Positions 5,999 to 12,548 are shown, counted from the stretch's first letter. The stretch: DNA of 15,951 nt from JBBRLA01 sp038231615 (GCA_038231615.1 JBBRLA010000120.1:1-15951); one strand, 5' to 3'. Program-made: numbers and translations. Notes: generated from the sequence alone by a model not told the origin.

Positions 5999-7123
5999 AT
6001 GACCACCATCCATCGAATCGGCATCCTGACCGGGGGCGGCGACGCTCCCGGGCTCAACCCCGCTATCAAGGCCGTCGTCTGCGCCGCCCGGGAGCGCGGC
6101 TGGGAGATCTGCGGCATCCACGACGGATGGAGCGGCCTCCTCGGGGAGGGCGAGACCTCGCCGTTGGACGAACTGGTCGTCGCGCACTGGGACCGGGACG
6201 GGGGCACGCACCTGGGCAGCTCGCGCACCAACCCCTTCGCCCGGCGCGGGCCCGACGGCCTGCAACACGACCGCTCCGACGAGGTGGTGCGCAACATCGA
6301 GCGCCTGGCCCTGGATGCCCTGGTCCCCATCGGCGGCGAAGACACCCTGGGCGTGGCCGCTCGCATGCTCGAAAAGGGCGTGCCCATTGTCGGCATCCCC
6401 AAGACCATCGACAAGGACCTCTACGGGACCGACTACAGCCTGGGTTTCGACACCGCCCTGCGGACCTGCGCCGACATCATCGAGCGGTCGCACTCGCCTG
6501 CCGGTTCGCACCACTGGATCCAGGTGGTCGAGGTCATGGGCCGGCACGCCGGGCACCTGGCCCTGTGGTCCGGGCTGACCGGGGGGGCGTTCATGACGCT
6601 CATCCCCGAGCATCCCTTCAACATGGATCGGGTGGCAGAGCTGATCGGCCGGCACCTCTCGCCGGGAATGAAGGACCGGCGGCACCCGCGCTATGGGGTG
6701 ATCGTGGTGGCCGAGGGCGCCAAGCCAGCCGGCGGGCAGGAGGTGACGCTTGACGGGGCAGTGGACGAGTTCGGCCACGCGCGCCTGGGCGGAATCGGCC
6801 CCTGGCTGGCCAGCAACATCCGCAAGCTGGCCCAAAGGGAGTCGCGGTCGGTGACGCTGGGCCACCCGCAGCGGGGCGGCGCGCCGAGCGCGGTGGATCG
6901 GGCTATGGGCTACCTATTCGGGACCGCCGCAGTGGAGGCGCTGGCCCACGGTCGTTTCGGCATGATGGTGTCGGCCCGGGGCATCGCCCCGGCCTGCGAC
7001 CTGGGCCTGGTGCCGCTTGGCGAGGTAAAGAAGGGGCTGAACCTGGTGGACGTGGCGCACTACTACGATACGGACCACTACCGGATGACGCGGCACTTGA
7101 CCGTGAAGCACCTCGACAAGTAG
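5999..7123 (+). CDS. 6-phosphofructokinase, residues indicating pyrophosphate dependence
   Basis: 374 residues. It phosphorylates fructose 6-phosphate in glycolysis, in the cytoplasm. The phosphodonor loop GGGDAPGLN is at 12-20, the catalytic TID at 136-138, and MGRHAGHLAL is the substrate-binding helix. The two positions that separate donors read as pyrophosphate type: GGEDT (112-116) has Asp where ATP enzymes have Gly (G104 of E. coli PfkA), and PKTIDKD has Lys135 where ATP enzymes have Gly (G124). GGED instead of GGDD or GGDG is unusual. The start is fixed by homology (IGILTGGG begins at residue 7). No Shine-Dalgarno is seen within 12 nt. If PPi-dependent, the reaction is reversible and could serve gluconeogenesis. 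GC-rich codons contrast with the gap just upstream. Confidence 0.92.
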   Translation: MTTIHRIGILTGGGDAPGLNPAIKAVVCAARERGWEICGIHDGWSGLLGEGETSPLDELVVAHWDRDGGTHLGSSRTNPFARRGPDGLQHDRSDEVVRNIERLALDALVPIGGEDTLGVAARMLEKGVPIVGIPKTIDKDLYGTDYSLGFDTALRTCADIIERSHSPAGSHHWIQVVEVMGRHAGHLALWSGLTGGAFMTLIPEHPFNMDRVAELIGRHLSPGMKDRRHPRYGVIVVAEGAKPAGGQEVTLDGAVDEFGHARLGGIGPWLASNIRKLAQRESRSVTLGHPQRGGAPSAVDRAMGYLFGTAAVEALAHGRFGMMVSARGIAPACDLGLVPLGEVKKGLNLVDVAHYYDTDHYRMTRHLTVKHLDK

Positions 7124-7183
7124 GAAGTAGAGCGACCCACCGTCCATTCTCGCCCGGGCGTCTCGGAGGAGGCAGCCCGCGCC

Positions 7184-7280
7184 TGCTTCTTGCTGAAATG
7201 AACGTGACTGATGGTAGACGTGATCCGACAGATAAAACCACACGTCCGGCCAGGTGCTTCTTGCTGAAATGAACGTGACT
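7184..7280 (+). repeat. 26-bp direct repeat pair
   Basis: Copies at 7184-7209 and 7255-7280 are identical: TGCTTCTTGCTGAAATG followed by AACGTGACT. They are 71 bp apart start to start, with 45 bp between. Similarity continues weakly 3' (GGTAGA in the first, TATAGA in the second). With only two copies this is not a CRISPR array. Confidence 0.85.
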
Positions 7281-7289
7281 CTGTATAGA
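7261..7289 (+). promoter_or_regulatory. Putative promoter for the 147-aa gene
   Basis: TTGCTG (7261-7266), 17-nt spacer, TATAGA (7284-7289). The -35 lies within the second copy of the 26-bp repeat. The first copy has the same TTGCTG, but GGTAGA at the -10 position, so it is probably inactive or weaker. Confidence 0.38.
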
Positions 7290-7482
7290 GGTGCGGTCTG
7301 GACTCATCAGTTGGGGGGCCGAGGTGGTCATTTTCGACCAGCGCCGGGTGGGGCGGGCCCGGAACTTCGAAAGCCGGCTTCCGAAGAACCCAGGCCGGAC
7401 GCGGACCTGGCCACGGCAGCGTTTGCCGTCGCTCGCCGGCACGTGGCGTGCATCATCGGGCGGGTCAGGAGTCCCCGCCAAC

Positions 7483-7926
7483 ATGACGACGCATTCCCGG
7501 TCCTACCCTTCCGCTTTCGGCGAGCCCGTGCTGGCCACCGAGGCGGACCTGGACAACGACCGCGTGTCGGACGTCTGTATCGGGCTGCCCGACGGCCCCG
7601 GGGGCAGGTTCCGGGTGCTGCACCGGGTGCGGGCCCCCCTGCGTGAGGCCGTCCGTCTGGCCGGGCGCACCGCCGGCATCCTGGCGGGGGCCAGCAGCGA
7701 GACCGTCCTGGACCCGCAGTGCCGCCCCTCGGCCATCCGCATCTGCGACAGCACCGAGGGCTTTCGGGTGTGGCTGGACTACGACGTCGGCGTCGTCGAG
7801 GGTCGCCCGCGCACCTCGCGGCCCCTGCGTCTGATGATGCTGGCCAGCCGCCTCACCGAGCCGCGCCCGAACCGGCAGTCGCGATTGCCCACCGGGCCGG
7901 TGCCCGTGCCGGTTATAGAAGACTGA
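7483..7926 (+). CDS. Uncharacterised 147-residue protein
   Basis: I do not recognise this protein. The ATG at 7483 is chosen because GGAG lies 11 nt upstream and the sequence before it (back to a GTG at 7291) has low-complexity Trp/Arg/Ser composition. From the ATG, third codon positions are overwhelmingly G/C, supporting a real gene. There is no signal peptide or membrane segment. Residues about 20-35 contain EADLDNDRVSDVCIGLPDG, which resembles a single Ca-binding FG-GAP/dockerin-like Asp loop (D-x-D-x-D-x-x-x-D) followed by a glycine turn, but no propeller repeats follow. The middle is Arg/Leu-rich and the C-terminus is Pro-rich. It ends 23 nt from the convergent acyl-CoA dehydrogenase stop. 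Confidence 0.6.
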   Translation: MTTHSRSYPSAFGEPVLATEADLDNDRVSDVCIGLPDGPGGRFRVLHRVRAPLREAVRLAGRTAGILAGASSETVLDPQCRPSAIRICDSTEGFRVWLDYDVGVVEGRPRTSRPLRLMMLASRLTEPRPNRQSRLPTGPVPVPVIED

Positions 7927-7949
7927 CTGACCCCCAGCGCCCGTCGGCA

Positions 7950-9110
7950 TCAGGAAGAGAGCAGGTTCTTGGCGATCACCATCCGCTGGATCTGCGAGGT
8001 CCCCTCGTAAATCTGCAACAACTTGGCGTCGCGCATCAGCTTCTCCACCGGGTATTCTTTGGTATAGCCGTAGCCGCCGAAGATCTGCACCGCGTCGGTG
8101 GTCACCTTCATCGCCGCGTCCGCCCCATAGCACTTGGCGATGCTCGAAACCACCGAGTCCAGATGCCCCTGGTCCACCATCCACGCCGCCTTGTGGCACA
8201 GCATCCGCGTCGCCTCGTAGGCCACCGCCATGTCGGCCAGCATGTGCTGCACCATCTGGTGCTGGGCGATGACCACCCCGAAGGTCTTGCGCAGAAGCGC
8301 ATAGGCCCGGCTCTCGTAAAGCGCCCTGCCGATGAGCCCCAGGGCCCCCGCGGCGATCCACGGGCGCGAGCGGTCGAAGGTCTTCATCGCAATCTTGAAG
8401 CCCTCGCCCTCCTGCCCCAGAAGCGCCGACTTCGGCAGGCGCACCTCTTCGAAAATCACGTCGGTGGTGTTGGACGACCGCTGCCCCATCTTGTTCTCTT
8501 TCTTCCCCACCTTGACCCCCGGCATATCCCGGTCCACCACGAAGCAGGCAATCTTGCGGTTGCGCGCCTTCAGGTCCTTTTCCTGCCTGGGGTCGGATGT
8601 CGCCAGCACGGTGTAGAAGCTGGCGTAACCGCCGTTGGTGATCCAGCGTTTCTGCCCGGTAAGGACGAAGTCGTCCCCGTCCTTGACATAGTGGGTGCGC
8701 ATCCCGGCCACGTCTGAGCCGGCATCCGGTTCGGAGCAGCAGTACGAGGCGAAGATGGGCTCGCGCACCAGCCAGCCCAGGTAGCGCGCCTTCTGTTCCG
8801 GGGTCCCGGCGATCAGGATCGGCAGCGAGGCCAGGGCGTTGCCCGCCAGCGAGGTGTTCACCCCGGCGCAGGCCCACGCGACCTCTTCCAGCACCAGGCA
8901 GTGGGACAGGCACGTAAGGCCCAGCCCCCCCAGCGACTCGGGGACCTCGCAGTTCATCAGGCCCAGCTCCCAGGCCTGCTTCAGCAGCTCGACGGGGAAC
9001 GTTCCCTCCTCGTCCAGCTTGCCGGCGACCGGCGCGATCTTCTCGCGGGCGAAGTCGCGGGCCGTCTTTTGCAAGGCTAGCTGCTCGTCGGTGTACGTCA
9101 GGTCGAACAT
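7950..9110 (-). CDS. Acyl-CoA dehydrogenase, medium-chain-like
   Basis: 386 residues from the ATG at 9110, with GGAG 9 nt upstream; extension upstream adds Arg-rich non-family sequence. Family length is about 380-390. An N-terminal helical domain begins MFDLTYTDEQLALQKTARDF, the flavin segment has SEPDAGSDV, and the C-terminal helical domain carries IFGGYGYTKEYPVEKLMRDAK and IYEGTSQIQR, where the Glu of YEGT is the catalytic base in the short/medium-chain branch. It oxidises acyl-CoA to trans-2-enoyl-CoA with electrons passing to electron-transfer flavoprotein, in the cytoplasm (beta-oxidation or branched amino-acid catabolism). Chain length cannot be fixed from sequence alone. TTGACA occurs on the minus strand at 9160-9155 upstream, without a good -10. 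No ETF or thiolase gene is adjacent. Confidence 0.94.
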   Translation of the reverse strand: MFDLTYTDEQLALQKTARDFAREKIAPVAGKLDEEGTFPVELLKQAWELGLMNCEVPESLGGLGLTCLSHCLVLEEVAWACAGVNTSLAGNALASLPILIAGTPEQKARYLGWLVREPIFASYCCSEPDAGSDVAGMRTHYVKDGDDFVLTGQKRWITNGGYASFYTVLATSDPRQEKDLKARNRKIACFVVDRDMPGVKVGKKENKMGQRSSNTTDVIFEEVRLPKSALLGQEGEGFKIAMKTFDRSRPWIAAGALGLIGRALYESRAYALLRKTFGVVIAQHQMVQHMLADMAVAYEATRMLCHKAAWMVDQGHLDSVVSSIAKCYGADAAMKVTTDAVQIFGGYGYTKEYPVEKLMRDAKLLQIYEGTSQIQRMVIAKNLLSS

Positions 9111-9245
9111 GGTCTCTGGCTCCGCTCGTCGTCTCGTCTTGTGGCGCCAAACCCTGTCAACACGCGACGCGATGGGATAGCGCGATAGGATAAGGATAGG
9201 GATCGATCGAACAGAGCTTGCCAGATTCGGTGCGGATCTGCCAGG

Positions 9246-9275
9246 TTGACCGCGACCCAGAATGCATCGTACGAT
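9246..9275 (+). promoter_or_regulatory. Putative promoter for Ser/Thr kinase
   Basis: TTGACC (9246-9251), 18-nt spacer, TACGAT (9270-9275). Start of transcription would be near 9282, leaving a leader of only about 12 nt before the GTG at 9294. An in-frame TTG at 9246 lies inside the -35, so it is not the start codon if this promoter is used. Confidence 0.35.
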
Positions 9276-9277
9276 GC
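9264..9277. promoter_or_regulatory. 14-bp perfect palindrome over kinase -10
   Basis: GCATCGTACGATGC is a perfect palindrome covering the putative -10 and ending 1 nt before the GAGGGG Shine-Dalgarno. The position suits a repressor operator. The cognate protein is unknown. Confidence 0.4.
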
Positions 9278-9293
9278 GAGGGGAACCACGCAC

Positions 9294-11132
9294 GTGCCTG
9301 TCCCGTTTGGCAAATACCTACTTCAGCGCAAGATCACGGAAGGCGGGATGGCCGAGATCTTCCTGGCCCGACAACCGGGCCTGGAGGGTTTCGAAAAACT
9401 CGTGGTGGTCAAGCGCCTGCTGCCGCAATTCGGCGCGGAGCCGGACTTCGTCCGCATGTTCCTCAACGAGGCGCGGCTGGCGGCCCGTCTCAGCCACCCG
9501 AACATCGTGCAGATCTTCGAGCTGGGCCACGAGGAGGGCGCCTACTACCTGTCGATGGAGTACATTCTGGGCGAGGATGTTCGCGCCCTGGCGCAGCAGG
9601 CCGACGCTACCGGCAACCGGCCGCCCCTGGGGCTCATCTGCCGCATCGTCATCGATGCCCTGGCCGGGCTGCACTATGCCCACACCCGCACCGGCCCCGA
9701 CGGCAAGCCCCTGGGCCTGGTGCACCGGGACATCACCCCGCAAAACATCCTGGTGACCTTCGAGGGAACGGTCAAGATCATCGACTTCGGCATCGCCAAG
9801 GCCACGCAGCAGCGGCAGGCGGAGCAGACCCAGGCGGGGTTGCTCAAGGGCAAGTACGCCTACATGTCCCCAGAACAGACCCGCGGGGGTCAGCTTGACG
9901 CCCGTTCGGACGTGTTTGCTGCCGGCATCCTGCTCTGGGAGCTTTTGACCTGGCGGCGGCTTTTCAAGCGCGGCACCGACCTGGCGACCCTGGTGGCGAT
10001 CAGCGAGGAGCCGGCGCCGCCGATGTCGCTCATCAACCCCGAGGTGCCCGAGGAGCTGGACCAGATTGCGCTGACCGCCTTATCGGTCAACCCGGACGAT
10101 CGTTTCCCCTCGGCGCAGGCGTTCCAGGCCGCGCTGGAGGAATGCGTGGCCGTAAAGGGGTGGGCCGGGGACAACCGGGCGCTGGGCCACTACATGCGCG
10201 AGCTGTTCAAGGACAAACTGGCCGCCCAGCGAGAGGAGGCCACTGCCGCGGGGGCGCGTTCAGTAGAGGAGCACATGCTGAACGGCGGGGCCTCGGGGCC
10301 GATGCGGGCGCAGCCCCGTCAGAGCTTGCAGCTCAGGACCGTGCCTGCCGGGGCGCAAGCCGACCCGGTGCAAAGGCAGGGCCGCCAAGCCGAAGATCCC
10401 GGGCTGAAGGCGTCGCCGCAGTCCCTTGGCGGGCCAGTCGCCGGGCCGAAAGCGTCCAGGCCACAGTCGCTGCCGCCACAAGCGGCGGGGCAGGGGGGGC
10501 AGCAGGGAATGTCGGGGCTGCAGAGAATGCCGAGGCAGGAGCCCTCGGGGCCGCAGGCGATTCCGGGGCCGCAGGGGCAGGGACAGCAGGGAATGTCGGG
10601 GCCGCAGGGGCAGGGGCAGCAGGGAATGTCGGGGCCGCAGAGAATGCCGAGGCAGGAGCCCTCGGGGCCGCAGGCGATTCCGGGGCCGCAGGGGCAGGGG
10701 CAGGGGCAGCAGGGAATGTCGGGGCAGCAGCCGGGGAGTTCTGGGGCGCATCCGGTCTCGGGCTGGCAGTCCGCACTGCCAAATGGCATGTCCCCCGGGA
10801 TGATCTACCAGCCGCAGCCTGGCGAGGCGATGCCTCAGATGATGATGTCGCAGCCCCAGCAGGAGGGGACCCCCCCCAGGCGGCGGGTGCTCATCGCCGT
10901 GGTCGCCGGGCTGGTCCTCGGGCTGGTGGTGGTGCTCTTGCTGACCTTCTTCGGCGCGGACGGTGCCGGCAAGGGCGTCGGGCTGCGCGGATGGAGCACG
11001 CCCACCCGGGTAGCCACCGCCAGTGCCGAGAGCGCCAGCAAGAGCCCGATCAGCAGGAAGAAGAGCGGCCAGAACGGCGAGCGCGGCGCGGTGACCTCCA
11101 GCGTGGTCCACGAGCGCGGGCCCTCCGCATGA
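9294..11132 (+). CDS. Membrane-anchored Ser/Thr protein kinase with Gln/Gly/Pro repeat linker
   Basis: 612 residues from the GTG at 9294, which has GAGGGG 10 nt upstream. A kinase domain of bacterial Hanks type spans about 6-285: glycine loop GGMAEIF (17-23), Lys40 (VVVKR), Glu59, HRDITPQN (144-151, catalytic D146), DFG (164-166) and SPEQ (192-195). All key residues are present, so it should be active. The linker (about 300-530) is Gln/Gly/Pro/Met-rich and includes two 39-residue tandem repeats. A single hydrophobic segment at about 533-553 is preceded by RRR, placing the kinase domain in the cytoplasm. The 59-residue tail after it is Ser/Lys-rich and would be extracytoplasmic. The last 298 nt overlap the anti-sigma gene in antisense. 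The sensor part is unusually small, with no PASTA or other known domain. Confidence 0.9.
   Translation: MPVPFGKYLLQRKITEGGMAEIFLARQPGLEGFEKLVVVKRLLPQFGAEPDFVRMFLNEARLAARLSHPNIVQIFELGHEEGAYYLSMEYILGEDVRALAQQADATGNRPPLGLICRIVIDALAGLHYAHTRTGPDGKPLGLVHRDITPQNILVTFEGTVKIIDFGIAKATQQRQAEQTQAGLLKGKYAYMSPEQTRGGQLDARSDVFAAGILLWELLTWRRLFKRGTDLATLVAISEEPAPPMSLINPEVPEELDQIALTALSVNPDDRFPSAQAFQAALEECVAVKGWAGDNRALGHYMRELFKDKLAAQREEATAAGARSVEEHMLNGGASGPMRAQPRQSLQLRTVPAGAQADPVQRQGRQAEDPGLKASPQSLGGPVAGPKASRPQSLPPQAAGQGGQQGMSGLQRMPRQEPSGPQAIPGPQGQGQQGMSGPQGQGQQGMSGPQRMPRQEPSGPQAIPGPQGQGQGQQGMSGQQPGSSGAHPVSGWQSALPNGMSPGMIYQPQPGEAMPQMMMSQPQQEGTPPRRRVLIAVVAGLVLGLVVVLLLTFFGADGAGKGVGLRGWSTPTRVATASAESASKSPISRKKSGQNGERGAVTSSVVHERGPSA
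10501..10734 (+). repeat. 117-bp tandem duplication in kinase linker
   Basis: Copy 1 is 10501-10617 and copy 2 is 10618-10734, both starting AGCAGGGAATGTCGGGG, with few differences. Period 117 nt is 39 codons, so the frame is kept. It is built from shorter units encoding QGQQGMSGPQ and RMPRQEPSGPQAIPGPQ. The similarity suggests recent expansion by slippage or recombination. Confidence 0.85.
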
Positions 11133-11536
11133 GCCGGGTCCGCGTCACCCCCGATCCGGGTCCGCCCCGCAAACCCGCGCAGCGAGCCGGAACGCCGTTC
11201 GTCGATGAGGCGCGGCCCGTCGCAATCGAGGGACCGCGACGTCTCGTGATCGAGGGACCGCGACGTCTCGCTATGGGCGGATGCGGATATCACCGTCGGC
11301 ATCGGCAGGCGCAGGGCGGTCCCCGAAAGGGCCTGCACATCCCGATCGAGCTGCGGCAGCAGGGCCGGGGCGGACAGGAGCTGATAGGCCCCCAGCCGCT
11401 GGAGGCGGCGGTCGATCTCGCTAAGGGCCTCGGCCTCGGCCCGGCAGGGGACGCACCCGGACAGGTGCGCGCTCACCGCCGTCGCCGCAGCGCCGTCAGG
11501 CCCGGGCAGTTGCCTTCTTGCCTCGGCGCAGGTCAT
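10835..11536 (-). CDS. Membrane anti-sigma factor with zinc-binding motif
   Basis: 233 residues from the ATG at 11536, with GGAG 6 nt upstream; it overlaps the sigma gene by 41 nt, typical of coupled sigma/anti-sigma pairs. The N-terminus has the zinc anti-sigma signature, C3 and H24-x3-C28-x2-C31 (AHLSGCVPC). A region with in-frame repeats follows (about 91-122: ETSRSLDH, ETSRSLDC, LIDERRSGSLR). A hydrophobic segment at about 155-178 (FWPLFFLLIGLLLALS) anchors it in the inner membrane, and the remaining tail of about 52 residues is Ser/Thr/Pro-rich. It probably holds the preceding sigma factor inactive until an envelope signal. The last 298 nt lie antisense to the kinase gene, including its membrane segment. 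Confidence 0.82.
   Translation of the reverse strand: MTCAEARRQLPGPDGAAATAVSAHLSGCVPCRAEAEALSEIDRRLQRLGAYQLLSAPALLPQLDRDVQALSGTALRLPMPTVISASAHSETSRSLDHETSRSLDCDGPRLIDERRSGSLRGFAGRTRIGGDADPAHAEGPRSWTTLEVTAPRSPFWPLFFLLIGLLLALSALAVATRVGVLHPRSPTPLPAPSAPKKVSKSTTTSPRTSPATTAMSTRRLGGVPSCWGCDIII
11176..11275 (-). repeat. Interspersed repeat, copy B (anti-sigma gene)
   Basis: On the minus strand 11206-11176 matches 984-1014 of the PilZ gene at 28 of 31 positions, including an unbroken ATCGACGAACGGCGTTCC. Beside it a 21-bp block is perfectly duplicated with 24-bp period (11225-11245 and 11249-11269; plus strand starts ATCGAGGGACCGCGAC). All units are in frame. Confidence 0.8.
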
Positions 11537-12548
11537 GAATGGCTCCGGGCGGCGCCAGCGTGTGGGTGCCGGGGGGGTCGAAGTCGCTCTCCAGAAGGTC
11601 CCGTTGCAGGGCGCGGCGCAGGAGCTTGCGTCCGTGGTTCAGCCAGAAGTGCAGGCTCTCCTCGCCACAATCCAGAAGCTCCGCCACCTCGGGCAGCGGG
11701 CGCCCCTTTACGATCACCAGCACCAGCGTCACCCGGGTCATCGGCGGCAGGGTACAAAGCACCTGGGCCGTGCGCCGGATCTGCGCCAGCTCCAAGTGTT
11801 GCGGGCCGGTCGTCTCCCCTTCGGCGGTCCTTTTGCCGACGGACGCCGGCGGCGCCACCGAGACCCGCCGACGGGTGACCGTCGCCCCCATCCCAATCGA
11901 GGGCAGCGGCGTCCGTCCATCGAGGGAAGGCGCTCCGCTTGGCGGCGTCTGTGTTTCGTGATCGTTGGACCGCGGCGCCTGCGGCGCTTCGCGATCGAAG
12001 TCCAGCCGGCGGTCTTCGTCCCTGAGCGTGGGAAGGGAGGGCCTCTGCATGCGCCCCCGCTCGCCCGGCAGCCCATTTTGCTTCTTGTCCAGGGCTGACG
12101 TTCCGCGGCCGGGGCCCGGCTCGGGCGGCTCCACGCTGCGCAGATGAAGGAGACAGAGGCCGACGATCAGTCGGTCCAGCCAGCGTGACAAGGCATCTTC
12201 GTCCCTTGACGGCAGCGGCGACGCCTTGGCGGGGAGGGGCGAGTCGGACGCACCGGCCGTCGTTCCTTGGCCGGCAAGCCCGGTCATGTAGACCAGAAGC
12301 GGGCTGCGCAGCGCCTGGGAGAGCGCCCGCAGCACCACCACCCGGGCCGCCTCCCCGTCGTCGAGCAGTTGCAGCGTCAAGCCGAGCAACCTCTCGCGGT
12401 GGGCCAGCACCTGTTCCTCGGCGGTCGGCCCCCTCGTCTCCGTTCCCGGGTGGCGCGCAGCCAAGCCCAGCGCGGTCCACTTGGGGCGCGCAGCGAAGTG
12501 CAGCGCCGTCCATTGACCTGGGAGAAAGTGCGAGAAGAAGTTCGACAA
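11496..12548 (-). CDS. Divergent sigma-70 family (ECF-like) factor with long linker
   Basis: Up to 350 residues from a TTG at 12548. A GTG at 12410 (residue 47) with GAGG 5 nt upstream is a serious alternative and would leave the N-terminal repeat outside the gene. Region 2-like helices are at about 44-84 and 119-138 (SRWLDRLIVGLCLLHLRS is like region 2.4), split by a Ser/Pro/Ala insert. A long linker of about 110 residues contains in-frame repeats (183-217). Region 4 is at about 253-316 (LPPMTRVTLVLVIVKG, then an HTH LPEVAELLDCGEESLHFWL). Acidic residues usual in region 2.2 are replaced (GEAARVVVLRAL), so core or promoter binding may differ. It lies 14 nt below PspA and overlaps the anti-sigma gene, implying an envelope-stress operon. 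Confidence 0.72.
   Translation of the reverse strand: MSNFFSHFLPGQWTALHFAARPKWTALGLAARHPGTETRGPTAEEQVLAHRERLLGLTLQLLDDGEAARVVVLRALSQALRSPLLVYMTGLAGQGTTAGASDSPLPAKASPLPSRDEDALSRWLDRLIVGLCLLHLRSVEPPEPGPGRGTSALDKKQNGLPGERGRMQRPSLPTLRDEDRRLDFDREAPQAPRSNDHETQTPPSGAPSLDGRTPLPSIGMGATVTRRRVSVAPPASVGKRTAEGETTGPQHLELAQIRRTAQVLCTLPPMTRVTLVLVIVKGRPLPEVAELLDCGEESLHFWLNHGRKLLRRALQRDLLESDFDPPGTHTLAPPGAIHDLRRGKKATARA
11898..12002 (-). repeat. Interspersed repeat, copy C (sigma linker)
   Basis: Units begin TTCGAT, AACGAT and CTCGAT on the minus strand and encode segments such as DREAPQAPRS and GAPSLDGRTPLPS. Plus-strand 11957-11981 (CGTGATCG, then GGACCGCG after two bases) resembles the duplicated block at 11246-11269. 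It is more diverged than copies A and B but keeps the same codon phase. Confidence 0.6.
12447..12516 (-). repeat. Interspersed repeat, copy D (5' end of sigma gene)
   Basis: Two 33-bp tandem units on the minus strand (12512-12480 and 12479-12447), each starting TGGAC and containing GCTGCGCGCC. The stretch 12513-12485 matches 1051-1079 of the PilZ gene at 24 of 29 positions. If translated it gives WTALHFAARPK and WTALGLAARHP, a codon phase different from copy A. Confidence 0.7.

Larger units (their letters stand above)
7124..7482. other. 359-nt intergenic region with duplicated promoter-like element
   Basis: It lies between the phosphofructokinase stop and the ATG at 7483. It contains a 26-bp direct repeat (7184-7209 and 7255-7280), a GGAGGAGG stretch near 7166, and a promoter-like pair at 7261-7289. 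Open frames through it have implausible protein composition (Trp/Arg/Pro-rich strings), and no convincing gene was found. The leader of the next gene would be about 190 nt if the promoter is used. Confidence 0.5.

Noticed and set aside
5822..6865. 347-residue minus-strand frame
   Set aside because: Most of it is antisense to the phosphofructokinase. Only its last 60 or so codons, in the gap, are mentioned as a possible remnant.
7198..7272. 24-codon open frame starting in the first 26-bp repeat
   Set aside because: There is no ribosome-binding site at proper spacing, and both its ends lie within the direct repeat, so it is probably a by-product of the duplication.
7184..7280. Two-repeat CRISPR-like arrangement (26-bp repeat, 45-bp spacer)
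   Set aside because: Only two copies, no hairpin symmetry typical of CRISPR repeats, no cas genes; a promoter duplication explains it better.
7465..9150. 561-residue minus-strand frame
   Set aside because: It is an alternate frame over the acyl-CoA dehydrogenase and the unknown gene, with Arg/Gly-rich composition and no recognisable motif.
10319..10789. Cys/Pro/Gly-rich minus-strand frame with CGPDIPCCPCPC-type repeats
   Set aside because: It looks like a structural or metal-binding protein, but it is the antisense of the Gln/Gly/Pro repeats of the kinase linker and has no ribosome-binding site or independent support.
10142..11878. 578-residue plus-strand frame spanning the kinase end and the anti-sigma/sigma region
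   Set aside because: It is a shadow of the kinase linker and then antisense to the sigma and anti-sigma genes, with no domain support.
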